Shown in pieces: positions 34,987 to 45,125 of a stretch of DNA of 64,000 nt. The DNA lies in NCBI GenBank assembly GCA_963754645.1, contig CAVWGP010000011.1:1426001-1490000 (forward strand), given 5' to 3'. The notes beneath the pieces were generated by a model. The model ran no database searches. It was given only the letters and a program-made list of their open reading frames with translations, and was not told the DNA's origin. Origin of the DNA: CAVWGP01 sp963754645 (GTDB lineage: Bacteria; Pseudomonadota; Alphaproteobacteria; Bin65). The position numbers and the translations under genes are program-made. How positions within the stretch are numbered: the first letter of the stretch is position 1; every line of letters begins with the position of its first letter.

Positions 34987-36389
34987 GCGTCGCCATTCTG
35001 CTGGTCGGATTTCTCGTCCTGCTCTTGGCCGGCGTTCCGGTCGGCATCGCGCTGGCCGGCGCCTCGCTGCTCTATGTCATGTTCGCCGATGCCGGGCCGC
35101 ATCTCGTCGTCGTCCACCGCATGGTCGCCGGCATCGACAGCTTCCCGCTGCTCGCCATTCCTTTTTTCATCATGGCCGGGAGCATCATGAACTCGGCCGG
35201 CATCACCCAGCGCATTTACGATTTCGCGCTGGCGCTGGTCGGCTGGCTCAAGGGCGGCTTGGGCCACGTCAACGTGGTGGGCTCGGTGATCTTCGCCGGC
35301 ATGTCGGGCACGGCGGTGGCCGATGCCGGCGGCCTCGGCAATATCGAAATCAAGGCGATGCGCGACCACGGCTACGACGTCGAGTTCGCCGTCGGCATCA
35401 CCGGCGCCTCGGCGACGATCGGGCCGATCATTCCGCCGTCGCTGCCGATGGTCATCTACGGCGTGATGGCCAACGCTTCGATCGGCAAGCTGTTCGCCGC
35501 CGGGTTTATTCCCGGTCTCTTGATGGCCGGGACGCTGATGGTCATGGTCGCCTTCTACGCCTATCGACGAAAGTTCGGACGCGACCTTAACTTCACGTGG
35601 CCCATCTTCGGCGGCGCCGTGCTGGAGGTCGTCGCGATCTTCTTCACGGTCCTCGTGGCGGACTCGTTATTCGAATATTTGCCGAGGTGGCGCGCGTTCG
35701 TCCTCGTCGTCGGCTTCGCCTTCTTCATCAACCACGTGCTCAAGCTCCGCGCCTACATGGCCCTGATGACGCCCGTCATCCTGATCGGCGGCATGGCGAG
35801 CGGCGCGTTCACGCCGACCGAGGCCGCCGTCGCCGCCTCGGCCTATGCGCTGTTCCTCGGCTTCGCCGTCTACCGCACGCTGAGCTGGAACAGCTTCATC
35901 CGCGTCAGCATGGAGACGGTCGAAACCACGGCCATCATCCTGTTCATCGTCGGCGGCGCCTCGATCTTCGGTTACCTCATCACCACGACCCAGGTCACCG
36001 ATCACGTCGCCACGCTGGTGCTGTCGATCACGTCCGAGCCCTGGGCCGTGCTGCTGCTGGTCAATATTTTCCTGCTCATCGTCGGCTGCTTCATGGAAAC
36101 CATCGCCGCGATCACGATCCTGGTCCCGGTGCTGCTGCCGCTGATGAACAAAATCGGCGTCGATCCGGTGCATTTCGGATTGATCATGGTGCTCAATCTG
36201 ATGATCGGGCTGTTGACGCCGCCGGTCGGCATGGTGCTCTACATCCTGGCGCGGGTTTCGAACATTTCCTTCGAGCGCGCGACCCGGGCTTGCGCGCCGT
36301 TCCTGATTCCGCTGCTCGTCACCCTTGCCGTGGTCACGTACTGGCCCCAGATGGTCATGTGGCTGCCCAACCAGCTTTATCCGAAGTGA
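34983..36389 (+). CDS. dctM: TRAP transporter large permease (DctM family)
   Basis: 468 residues, ~13 helices. DctM landmarks: LLAGVPVGIALAGASLLYVM, IPFFIMAGSIMNSAGI, GASATIGPIIPPSLPMVIYG and a late LTPPVGMVLYI. It carries the ion-coupled transport path. It is slightly longer than typical because of an extra helix pair around residues 190-265. The UxaA-like gene follows after 6 bases and is probably in the same operon. Confidence 0.9.
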   Translation: MSVAILLVGFLVLLLAGVPVGIALAGASLLYVMFADAGPHLVVVHRMVAGIDSFPLLAIPFFIMAGSIMNSAGITQRIYDFALALVGWLKGGLGHVNVVGSVIFAGMSGTAVADAGGLGNIEIKAMRDHGYDVEFAVGITGASATIGPIIPPSLPMVIYGVMANASIGKLFAAGFIPGLLMAGTLMVMVAFYAYRRKFGRDLNFTWPIFGGAVLEVVAIFFTVLVADSLFEYLPRWRAFVLVVGFAFFINHVLKLRAYMALMTPVILIGGMASGAFTPTEAAVAASAYALFLGFAVYRTLSWNSFIRVSMETVETTAIILFIVGGASIFGYLITTTQVTDHVATLVLSITSEPWAVLLLVNIFLLIVGCFMETIAAITILVPVLLPLMNKIGVDPVHFGLIMVLNLMIGLLTPPVGMVLYILARVSNISFERATRACAPFLIPLLVTLAVVTYWPQMVMWLPNQLYPK

Positions 36390-36395
36390 TCCGCC

Positions 36396-37928
36396 ATGCC
36401 CTATGACGCGCCGAAAACGCCGCTCTACCTGCGCCTCAACCCGAACGACGACGTCGTGATCGCGATCCGCGACATTGCCGCCGGCACCGTGCTCGGCGAC
36501 GAGCGCGCGACGGCGGCGGAAAAAATTCCCGCCGGGCACAAGATGGCGACGCGCGCCAAGGCGGTGGGCGAGCCGGTCAGGCGCTACGATCAGATCATCG
36601 GCTTCGCCAGCGCGCCGATCGCGCCCGGCGCCCATGTCCACGTCCACAACATCGAGATGCGCGATTTCGCCCGCGACTACGCCTTCGGCGCCGAAGCCAA
36701 GCCGACCGTGCCGGCGGTGCCGCCGGCGAACTTCCTGGGCATCAAGCGCGCCGACGGCCGGGTCGCGACGCGCAACTATGTCGGCGTGATCTCGACGGTG
36801 AATTGCTCGGCCGCGGTTTCGAAATGGGTAGCCGAGGCGTTCAAGGGCGACGAGCTCAAGCGCTATCCCAATATCGACGGCATCGTGCCGCTTACCCATC
36901 AAACCGGCTGCGGCATGGCCTCGACCGGCGAGGGCATCGACGTGCTCCGCCGCACCATCGCCGGCTACGCCAAGCACGCGAATTTCGGCGGCGTGTTGGT
37001 CATCGGCCTTGGCTGCGAAGCCAACCAGATGGACGCGCTGTTCTTCACGCAGAATCTCACGGAAGCCGATCTGCTGAAGCCGCTCATCATCCAGCAGCAG
37101 GGCGGCACGGCGAAAACCGTCGCCGCCGGCATCGACGCGGTGCGCAAGATCCTGCCTTTCGCCAACAACGTGAAACGCGAATCCGTGCCCGCGAGACATA
37201 TCACCATCGGCTTGCAATGCGGCGGCTCGGACGGGCTTTCGGGCATCACGGCCAATCCCGCGCTCGGCGCCGCGGTCGATCTGCTGGTGCGCCACGGCGG
37301 CACCGCGATCCTCTCCGAAACGCCGGAAATCTACGGCGCCGAGCATTTGCTCACCCGCCGCGCCGTGTCGCGCGAGGTCGGCGAAAAGCTGATCGCGCGC
37401 ATCAAATGGTGGGAGGATTACACCGCGCGCAACAAGGGCGAGATGAACAACAATCCCTCACCCGGCAACAAGGCCGGCGGCCTGACCACGATCCTCGAAA
37501 AATCGCTCGGCGCCGTCGCCAAGGGCGGCACGACGAACCTCGTCGATGTTTACGAATACGCCGAGCCTGTTGCCAAGCGCGGTTTCGTCTATATGGACAC
37601 GCCCGGCTACGATCCGGTCTCGGCCACGGGGCAGGTGGCGGGCGGCGCCAATCTCATCTGCTTCACCACCGGGCGCGGCTCGGTCTACGGTTGCAAACCC
37701 GCGCCGTCCTTGAAGCTCGCCACCAACACGCGCATCTACCGCCACATGACCGACGACATGGACATCAATTGCGGCAGCATCGTCGACGGCGAAAAAACCG
37801 TGCAACAGTTGGGCCAGGAAATCTTCGACCTCGTCCTCCGCACAGCCTCGGGCGAAAAAAGCAAATCCGAAGCCCAAGGCTTCGGCACCGACGAATTCGT
37901 GCCCTGGCAGATCGGCGCGGTGATGTGA
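36396..37928 (+). CDS. UxaA-family (altronate/galactarate) dehydratase
   Basis: 510 residues with the N-terminal SAF-like domain (about 1-95) and the main dehydratase domain. Motifs include GVISTVNCSAAVSKWVA, LTHQTGCGMA, LGCEANQMDAL, GLQCGGSDGLSG and NPSPGNKAGGLTTILEKSLG. Cysteines in the CGM and QCGGSD motifs probably bind the catalytic iron. The family dehydrates altronate, galactarate or similar sugar acids. With the TRAP system and the enolase-family dehydratase it suggests a sugar-acid utilisation locus. Confidence 0.9.
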   Translation: MPYDAPKTPLYLRLNPNDDVVIAIRDIAAGTVLGDERATAAEKIPAGHKMATRAKAVGEPVRRYDQIIGFASAPIAPGAHVHVHNIEMRDFARDYAFGAEAKPTVPAVPPANFLGIKRADGRVATRNYVGVISTVNCSAAVSKWVAEAFKGDELKRYPNIDGIVPLTHQTGCGMASTGEGIDVLRRTIAGYAKHANFGGVLVIGLGCEANQMDALFFTQNLTEADLLKPLIIQQQGGTAKTVAAGIDAVRKILPFANNVKRESVPARHITIGLQCGGSDGLSGITANPALGAAVDLLVRHGGTAILSETPEIYGAEHLLTRRAVSREVGEKLIARIKWWEDYTARNKGEMNNNPSPGNKAGGLTTILEKSLGAVAKGGTTNLVDVYEYAEPVAKRGFVYMDTPGYDPVSATGQVAGGANLICFTTGRGSVYGCKPAPSLKLATNTRIYRHMTDDMDINCGSIVDGEKTVQQLGQEIFDLVLRTASGEKSKSEAQGFGTDEFVPWQIGAVM

Positions 37929-38151
37929 GGGCGGGGGGCGAGCCTTGATTCGCTGGCCGGGTTCCGCTTAGCTCACGCTCAGGGATGCGCGAAAAGCCTC
38001 GGATACCAAGGGGCTAACTGGCAGCATCTGGGAGAAACGCCGTGCTGAGGGCGACGCCGTCGCGTTCGTCACCGAAACTTATTGTGTGTCCGGATCGGGC
38101 GCCGTCGCGCCCGCGCGAGCCTGCGCGGCGTCTCGCGCGCAGGGGCGAAGC

Positions 38152-40272
38152 ATGACCGTCCGCGGCGACACGTTTCCCGCCTTGCTGGAGGAAAACGCCC
38201 GCATCCGCGGCGGCCGCCCGGCGATCCGCGAGAAGGATCTCGGCATCTGGCAAAGTTGGACCTGGCGCCAGGTGCGCGACGAAGTGCGCAGGCTGGCTTG
38301 CGGCTTGGCCGCGCTCGGCTTGAAACGCGGCGACAAGATCGCCGTCATCGGCGACAACCGCCCGCAGCTTTATTGGTCGATGGTGGCGGCGCAGGCGCTG
38401 GGCGCCGTGCCGGTGCCGGTCTATCAGGATGCCGGCGCCAGCGAGATGAAATACGTGCTCGAACACGCCGAAATCCGCATGGCCGTGGTCGAGGACCAGG
38501 AGCAGATCGACAAGCTGCTCGAAATCAAGGCGGGCGCGCCGCTGCTCGGCGCCATCGTGTACCGCGACGCGCGCGGCATGCGGCACTACGCGCAATCCTT
38601 TCTGCACAGCTTCGAATCGGCCGCCGCCAAGGGCAAGAAGTTCGCGGCGATAAATCCCGGATTCTACGACCGCGAAATGGCGCTGGCCAAAGGCGCCGAC
38701 GCCGCGATCATCCTTTACACTTCGGGCACCACCGGCGTGCCCAAGGGCGTCGTGCTGTCCTTCGACAATCTCATCAAGACCGGCCGCATGTCGGTCGAGC
38801 TCGAAGGCCTCACCGAGACCGAGGAGACACTCGCCTATCTGCCGATGGCGTGGGTCGGCGACAATATGTTTTCGCTCGGGCAAAGCTACACCGCCGGTTT
38901 CTGCATCAATTGCCCCGAGAGCGGCGCCACGGTGATGCAGGATTTGCGCGATATCGGCCCGACCTATTTTTTCGCGCCGCCGCGCATCTTCGAGAACCTG
39001 CTCACCCAGGTGATGATCCGCATCGAGGATGCAAGCTGGCTCAAGCGCAAGCTGTTCCACCATTTCCTCGGCGTGGCGCGGCGCAAATCGCAGGGCGGCG
39101 GCGCGCAAGTGCCGGCCAACCTGATCGGAGGCTGGCTGCTGGCAAGCGCGACCCTGTTCGCGGCGGCTGCGGGCGTGCTGCTCGTGTTCGGCACCGGCAC
39201 CGCGGCGATCTCACCGGTCCGGCTTGCGTTGGGCGCGCTCGTTCTTGGCGCCATCGGCACCGTCGCCTATTTCGGCGCCACGGGACGTCTGGCGCGCGCG
39301 CTCGGCGAGCTGTTGGTGTTCGGGCCGCTCAAGAATTCGCTCGGCTTCACCCGCATGCGCCTGGTCTATACGGCGGGCGAGGCGATCGGCGCCGACATCT
39401 TCAATTTTTACCGCGCCATCGGCGTGCCGATGAAGCAGCTCTACGGGCAAACCGAAGCCTCGGTCTATGTCACGGTCCAGCCCAGCGACCAGGTCCGGCT
39501 CGATACCGTCGGCGTCGCCTGCCCCGGCGTCGAGCTCAAGCTGGCCGAGAACGGCGAAGTGCTCTATCGCAGCCCCGGCGTGTTCAAGGAATATTTCAAA
39601 AATCCGCAAGCCACGGCGGAAACCAAGACGCCGGACGGCTGGGTCCACACCGGCGACGCCGGTTTCGTCGACAAGGAAGGCCACCTGCGCATCATCGACC
39701 GCGCCAAGGATGTCGGCAAGCTCAAGAACGGCACGCTGTACGCGCCGAAATATATCGAGAACAAGCTCAAGTTCTTTCCGACCATCAAGGAGGCCGTCGC
39801 CTTCGGACTCGACCGCGATTGCGTCACCGCCATGATCTCGATCGATCTCGACGCGGTGGGCAATTGGGCGGAGAAGCGCGGCTTGCCCTATTCGAGCTAT
39901 CAGGAACTGGCCGCCAAGCCTGAGGTCAACGAGCTGATCCGCGCGGCGGTCGAGCAGGTCAATCGCGATCTCGCCAAGGACAAGGAACTGGCAGGCTCGC
40001 AAATCAAGCGCTTCGTGCTGCTGCACAAGGAGCTCGATGCCGACGACGGCGAGCTGACCCGCACCCGCAAGGTGCGCCGGCGCTTCATCGCGGAAAAATA
40101 CGCCACCATCGTCGAGGCGCTCTATGCCGGCGCGGGCAAGGTGCATGTCGAAGCCAAGGTGACCTACGAGGACGGCCGCAGCGGCACGATCGATGCCGAT
40201 CTCGCCATCAACGAGGCGGCAACGGTACCCGCCGGCGCGCCGTCCGCCGGCGCCGGGCGCCGCGCCGCATGA
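38152..40272 (+). CDS. Acyl-CoA synthetase (long-chain type) with membrane insert
   Basis: 706 residues from the ATG at 38152 (AGGGG upstream). AMP-binding enzyme: P-loop ILYTSGTTGVPKGVV, QLYGQTEASVYVTV, GWVHTGDAGFVDKEGHLRII. Two hydrophobic helices (about residues 325-385, GGWLLASATLFAAAAGVLLV and after) are inserted in the middle, suggesting membrane attachment. It heads the Liv-transporter operon, overlapping livG by 4 bases, so it probably activates the imported acid; the substrate is unproven. The C-terminal ~40 residues resemble the tail of similar ligases in such clusters. Confidence 0.85.
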   Translation: MTVRGDTFPALLEENARIRGGRPAIREKDLGIWQSWTWRQVRDEVRRLACGLAALGLKRGDKIAVIGDNRPQLYWSMVAAQALGAVPVPVYQDAGASEMKYVLEHAEIRMAVVEDQEQIDKLLEIKAGAPLLGAIVYRDARGMRHYAQSFLHSFESAAAKGKKFAAINPGFYDREMALAKGADAAIILYTSGTTGVPKGVVLSFDNLIKTGRMSVELEGLTETEETLAYLPMAWVGDNMFSLGQSYTAGFCINCPESGATVMQDLRDIGPTYFFAPPRIFENLLTQVMIRIEDASWLKRKLFHHFLGVARRKSQGGGAQVPANLIGGWLLASATLFAAAAGVLLVFGTGTAAISPVRLALGALVLGAIGTVAYFGATGRLARALGELLVFGPLKNSLGFTRMRLVYTAGEAIGADIFNFYRAIGVPMKQLYGQTEASVYVTVQPSDQVRLDTVGVACPGVELKLAENGEVLYRSPGVFKEYFKNPQATAETKTPDGWVHTGDAGFVDKEGHLRIIDRAKDVGKLKNGTLYAPKYIENKLKFFPTIKEAVAFGLDRDCVTAMISIDLDAVGNWAEKRGLPYSSYQELAAKPEVNELIRAAVEQVNRDLAKDKELAGSQIKRFVLLHKELDADDGELTRTRKVRRRFIAEKYATIVEALYAGAGKVHVEAKVTYEDGRSGTIDADLAINEAATVPAGAPSAGAGRRAA

Positions 40273-41063
40273 GCGCGGCGCGCGAGCGCAAGTTCGGCGG
40301 CGCGCTGCTCAAGGTCGAGGGCATCAGCCTGCGTTTCGGCGGCGTGCGCGCCATCGCCGATGTCAGCTTCGAGATCCGCCAGGGCGAAATCTTTTCGATC
40401 ATCGGCCCGAACGGCGCCGGCAAGACCTCGATGCTCAACGTCATCAACGGCTTCTATCACCCGCAGGACGGCACGATCACCTACAAGGGCAATGTCCGCA
40501 AGCAGATGCGGCCCTACGAAGCCGCCAAATCCGGCATCGCGCGCACCTTCCAGAACGTCGCGCTGTTCAAGGGCATGACGACGCTCGACAACATCATGAC
40601 CGGTCGGCTGTTGAAGCAGAAAGGCAATTTTTTCCTCGACGCGCTGTTCTACGGCCCGGCCCAGCGCGAGGAAATCCGCCAGCGCGCGCATGTCGAGCGC
40701 GTCATCGATTTCCTCGAAATCCAGGCGATCCGCAAAGTGCCGGTTGGGCGCTTGCCCTACGGCTTGCAAAAGCGCGTCGAACTCGGGCGCGCACTGGCGA
40801 TGGAGCCGGAACTCCTGCTGCTCGACGAGCCGATGGCGGGCATGAACGTCGAGGAAAAGGAAGACATGTGCCGCTTCATTCTCGACGTGAACGACGAATT
40901 CGGCACGACGATCGCGCTGATCGAGCACGACATGGGCGTCGTCATGGACATTTCCGACCGCGTCGTCGTGCTCGATTACGGCCGCAAGATCGCCGACGGC
41001 AAGCCCGACGAGGTGCGCGGCAACGCCGACGTCATCAAGGCCTATCTCGGCGTGAGCCACTAG
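40269..41063 (+). CDS. livG: Liv-type ABC transporter ATPase (LivG)
   Basis: 264 residues. Walker A GPNGAGKTS, Q-loop in TFQNVALF, degenerate signature PYGLQKRVELGRALA, Walker B LLLDEPMAG, H-loop IEHDMGVVM. The YGLQKR form replaces LSGGQ as in many LivG proteins of this cluster type. It lies between the synthetase and livH. Confidence 0.9.
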   Translation: MSAARERKFGGALLKVEGISLRFGGVRAIADVSFEIRQGEIFSIIGPNGAGKTSMLNVINGFYHPQDGTITYKGNVRKQMRPYEAAKSGIARTFQNVALFKGMTTLDNIMTGRLLKQKGNFFLDALFYGPAQREEIRQRAHVERVIDFLEIQAIRKVPVGRLPYGLQKRVELGRALAMEPELLLLDEPMAGMNVEEKEDMCRFILDVNDEFGTTIALIEHDMGVVMDISDRVVVLDYGRKIADGKPDEVRGNADVIKAYLGVSH

Positions 41064-41085
41064 AAGGCAGGGGCGGAGCGCCGCG

Positions 41086-42480
41086 ATGGAATTTCTCTAC
41101 AAGCTGTTGCTCGATCCCTGGATCAACATGATGACCGACCCGCTGTTCCTCGGCGAAGTCGTGATCGGCGGGCTCCTGGCGGGCGTCATGTACTCGCTCG
41201 TGGCGCTTGGTTTCGTGCTCATCTACAAGGCATCGGGCGTGTTCAATTTCGCCCAGGGCGTGATGGTCCTGTTCGCCGCGCTGACGCTGGTCGGCCTGAT
41301 GGAGCGCGGCATCCCGCTCGGTTTCGCGATCCCGCTAACCATGCTCGTCATGCTCCTGCTCGCCTTCGCCATCGAGCGCGTGATTTTGAAGCACATGGTC
41401 AACCAGGAGCAGATCATTCTGTTCATGGCCACCATCGGCCTCACGTTTTTTCTCGAGGGTTTCGGCGAGACGCTGTGGGGGTCGAACGTCAAGAAGCTCG
41501 ATATCGGCATTCCCGATCGGGCGATCGACGCCAAGTCGATCGCCATCGGGGCAACGGCGCTGGCGGCCCTGTTCGCTCTCGCGACGTCGGCTTCGGCCTA
41601 TTTGCTTTACCGGTGGCGCATCCACGCGGTGCGCCGGACACTGACCGTCAGCCGGCCCGGACAGGGCAAGCCGCTGGGCACGCGCGAGCTGGCCTTTCTT
41701 GCGGCCGGCGCCGCATTCATCGTCCTGGCGGCGATCGGCTTGTCCGTCGGCGGCACCTTCATCAAGGGCAAGGCCGATGCGACGCGGACGTTCCTGTGGA
41801 GCGCGCTCGCGCTCGGCTTGCTGGTCTTCGCCGCGACGGCGATACTCCGTTGGGCGCGGATCGAAGGGCGCCGCCTGGGCGCGGCCGACCGCGGCAAAGA
41901 CGTCCCGCCGCTGCACTATGGCTGGTTCATTGCGCTCGGCGCAGCCGGCGCCGTCGCCATCGTCGTCGGACTTGCCTGGGCCGTGCGGTCGGGCATCCAG
42001 GTCAACTTGTTCGAGGCCTTCGCGGCGGTGATGGCGGCGATTCTCGTCGTCACCTTGGCCCTTTTCTTTCAGAAGACCGCCGTCGGCCGCGCCTTGCGCG
42101 CGGTGGCGGACGATCACGCCGCGGCGCTCTCGGTCGGCATTTCGCTGCGCGGCATCTGGGTCATCGTTTGGACGGTGGCCGGAATCGTGGCCCTGGCCGC
42201 CGGAATCATTTGGGGCGGCAAGAGCGGCGTGCAGTTTTCGCTGTCGCTGATCGCGCTCAAGGCGCTGCCGGTCCTGATCCTCGGCGGCTTCACCTCGGTG
42301 CCCGGCGCCATCATCGGCGGCCTCATCATCGGCGTCGGCGAAAAGCTGGCCGAAGTCTATTGGGGCCTCGCCATCGGCATCGACGCGATCGAAAACTGGT
42401 TCGCCTACGTCCTGGCGCTCGCCTTTTTGCTGTTCCGGCCGCAGGGCCTGTTCGGCGAAAAAATCATCGAACGGGTATAG
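41086..42480 (+). CDS. livH: Liv-type permease LivH with extra membrane insert
   Basis: 464 residues; LivH is usually ~290-340. The N-terminal part (LLAGVMYSLVALGFVLIYKA, then FNFAQG) and C-terminal part (GGFTSVPGAIIGGLIIGVGE) are ordinary. Between about residues 145 and 310 there is a longer segment with three or four additional hydrophobic stretches and a basic linker. The frame is open throughout, so it is not a fusion artefact of a shifted frame. It should form the channel with LivM. Confidence 0.85.
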   Translation: MEFLYKLLLDPWINMMTDPLFLGEVVIGGLLAGVMYSLVALGFVLIYKASGVFNFAQGVMVLFAALTLVGLMERGIPLGFAIPLTMLVMLLLAFAIERVILKHMVNQEQIILFMATIGLTFFLEGFGETLWGSNVKKLDIGIPDRAIDAKSIAIGATALAALFALATSASAYLLYRWRIHAVRRTLTVSRPGQGKPLGTRELAFLAAGAAFIVLAAIGLSVGGTFIKGKADATRTFLWSALALGLLVFAATAILRWARIEGRRLGAADRGKDVPPLHYGWFIALGAAGAVAIVVGLAWAVRSGIQVNLFEAFAAVMAAILVVTLALFFQKTAVGRALRAVADDHAAALSVGISLRGIWVIVWTVAGIVALAAGIIWGGKSGVQFSLSLIALKALPVLILGGFTSVPGAIIGGLIIGVGEKLAEVYWGLAIGIDAIENWFAYVLALAFLLFRPQGLFGEKIIERV

Positions 42481-42483
42481 CCG

Positions 42484-43630
42484 ATGTTTTATCGCGAGGC
42501 CGGGCAATTCAAAAGTTCCTACAGCGCGGATCAGGCGATCTTTCCGATCGCGCAGGATCGTGTCGCCGTTCTGCTGTTCGTCGCGGCCGCCTTCATCGTT
42601 CCACCGCTGCTCGCGCAGGCCTATCCGACGTTCATGTCCTACGCGTTCAAGGCGGTCTTGCTGCCGTTCCTGATCTACGCCATGGCGGCGCTCGGCTTGA
42701 ATATCCTGGTCGGCTATTGCGGCCAGATTTCGCTCGGCACCGGCGCCTTCATGGCGGTCGGCGCCTACAGCACCTACAAGCTGACGACGGTGGTTTTTCC
42801 CGATCTCGGCTTACTCTTCATTTTCCTGATGTCGGGCGCGCTCGCCGCCCTGGTCGGCGTCTTCTTCGGCTTGCCCTCGCTGCGCATCAAAGGGTTCTAC
42901 CTGGCGGTCGCGACGCTGGCCGCGCAATTTTTCCTGCAATGGCTGTTCAACAAGGTCGGCTGGTTCTCGAACAACACGCCGAACGGGACGATCGAAGGCG
43001 TGCCCCGCACATTGCTCGGCAAATTCGCCGAGCCCGGCGGCACGCTCGATTTCTTGTCGTTCCTCAACCCCCTGTTGTCGAGCCCGCGGGCCGCCGCCGA
43101 GAACAAGTACCTCTTTGCGTTGGGCCTTGTCGTCGTTTTTGCGTTGCTGGCAAAGAACCTCGTGCGCGGCCGCGTCGGCCGGCAGTGGATGGCGATCCGC
43201 GACATGGACATTGCCGCGCAGCTCATCGGCATCCGGCCGCTGCACACCAAGTTGAGCGCCTTCGCCACCTCGTCGTTCTATTGCGGCGTCGCCGGCGCCA
43301 TGATGCTGTGCCTCTATCTCGACGCCGCCGAAACCTCGGCCTTCAGCATCAACGAATCTTTCAATGTGCTGTTCATGGTCATCATCGGCGGCCTCGGCAG
43401 CATCCTCGGCTCTTTCCTGGGCACGGGGTTCATCGTCCTGGTGCCGATTTTTCTAGTCAATGCGCTGCCGGCCGTCGGTGTGGACGATCGATGTCGCGAC
43501 GCGCAAGCACATCGAGCAAATGCTGTTCGGCGGCATGATGATTTTCTTCCTCATCGTCGAACCGCACGGCTTTGCCCGTCTCTGGCAATTGGCAAAGGAA
43601 AAATTGCGCCTGTGGCCGTTCCCGCACTGA
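42484..43630 (+). pseudogene. livM: Liv-type permease LivM, late frameshift
   Basis: The first ~332 residues are normal LivM: LGLNILVGYCGQISLGTGAF, GLPSLRIKGFYLAVATLAAQ and a late IIGGLGSILGSFLGTGFI. Near 43475-43485 the frame shifts by one base; the usual C-terminus (HIEQMLFGGMMIFFLIVEPH and onward) continues in the next frame to the TGA at 43628-43630. Unshifted, the protein would be ~381 residues. Only the last helix and tail are affected, so it could be a sequencing error. Confidence 0.85.
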
Positions 43631-43785
43631 TCACGAGTCCAAGCCGACGCGGCTATGTCGCGGACGCGGGACGGCATTGCGCGCTTTGCAAGGCTGGGAG
43701 CGGCATGCTACGGTTTTGCGGGCTAGCTCCGTTGGCTCGATGGCCTGGCGGAACCCAATAATCCAACCATTCATGGGAGGAAGGT

Positions 43786-45099
43786 ATGAACCTTCACAAG
43801 CTCTCGGTCACTTTACTGGTCGGCGCCGGCACGCTCGGCGCGCTCGCTCCGGCGCCTGCCGCGGCGCAGGACAGCATCTTCTTTCCCGTTCTGGTCTATC
43901 GCACGGGCGCCTACGCTCCCACCGGAATTCCAGCCGCCAACGGCATCGTCGATTACTACAAGCTGCTCAACGAACGCGATGGCGGCATCAACGGCGTCAA
44001 GCTGGCTTGGGAAGAATGCGAAACGCAATACGACACCAAGCTCGGCGTCGAGTGCTATGAGCGCTTGAAGTCGAAGAATCCGGTCATCGTCTTTCCCTAT
44101 TCGACCGGCATCACCTACGCCCTGATCGAGAAGGCGCCGGTCGACAAAATCCCGATCCTGTCGATGGGCTACGGACGCACCGACGCTTCGGACGGTCGCA
44201 TCTTTCCGTGGACCTTCACGACCCCGACGACCTATTGGAGCCAGGCTTCGGCCGTCGTGCGCTTCATTGCCGAAAAGGAAGGCGGGTTGGATAAGCTCAA
44301 GGGCAAAACTATCGCGGTCGTTTACCACAATAGCCCCTATGGCAAGGAAGCGATCCCGACGATGGAAGCTTTGGCCGCGAAGCACGGCTACAAGCTCGAA
44401 TTGCTCGCGGTCGACCATCCCGGCCAGGAACAGAAGGCGACTTGGCTCAAAGTCCGCCAGATCAAGCCTGACTGGATCTTCCTGCGCGGTTGGGGCGTCA
44501 TGTCCCAAGTCTCGATCAAGGAAGCCGCCGCGACTGGCTTCAAGATGGACCGCCTGATCGGCAATTGGTGGTCGAGCGCCGAGCCGGATGTTGTGCCGGC
44601 GGGCGACGGCGCCAAGGGCTATATCGGGGCCACGTTGCATGCGCCCGGTGCCAAGTTCAAGCTCCACGAGGACATGGTGAAGCACGTCTACGACAAGGGC
44701 AAAGGCACCGGCAAAAAGGAAGAGATCGGCCAAGTCCTGTGGAACCGCGGCATGCTGAACGCGCTCATCGCCACTGAAGCGGTGCGCGTCGCCCAGGCCG
44801 AGTACAAGACCAAAGTCGTGACCGGTGAGCAGGTCCGTTGGGGCATGGAAAACCTCAACATCACGGATGCGCGCTGGAAGGAACTCGGCCTTGAGGGTTT
44901 CACCAAGTCGATCAAGACCACTTGCGCCGATCACGAAGGCAACGGCCCGGTGATCTTCCAGCAATGGGACGGCAAGGAATGGAAGATCATCTCCAACTGG
45001 TTCGAGCCGATGCGCGATCTGGTCCGCCCGATGATCGAAGAGTCGGCGGCCAAGTACGCCCAGGAGAAGAACATCAAGGCGCGCGCCGACTGCAAGTAG
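43786..45099 (+). CDS. Liv-type ABC transporter substrate-binding protein
   Basis: 437 residues. The signal peptide (~28 residues) ends PAAAQ. Periplasmic binding protein of the Leu/Ile/Val type (PBP1): YRTGAYAPTGIPAANGIVDY and KLAWEECETQYDTKLGVECY. Related binding proteins in clusters with CoA ligases handle aromatic or branched acids rather than amino acids. GGGAGGAAGG precedes the start. It lies 155 bases after livM. Confidence 0.9.
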   Translation: MNLHKLSVTLLVGAGTLGALAPAPAAAQDSIFFPVLVYRTGAYAPTGIPAANGIVDYYKLLNERDGGINGVKLAWEECETQYDTKLGVECYERLKSKNPVIVFPYSTGITYALIEKAPVDKIPILSMGYGRTDASDGRIFPWTFTTPTTYWSQASAVVRFIAEKEGGLDKLKGKTIAVVYHNSPYGKEAIPTMEALAAKHGYKLELLAVDHPGQEQKATWLKVRQIKPDWIFLRGWGVMSQVSIKEAAATGFKMDRLIGNWWSSAEPDVVPAGDGAKGYIGATLHAPGAKFKLHEDMVKHVYDKGKGTGKKEEIGQVLWNRGMLNALIATEAVRVAQAEYKTKVVTGEQVRWGMENLNITDARWKELGLEGFTKSIKTTCADHEGNGPVIFQQWDGKEWKIISNWFEPMRDLVRPMIEESAAKYAQEKNIKARADCK

Positions 45100-45125
45100 G
45101 GCGCACGACGAAAAGCCATGCCGAT

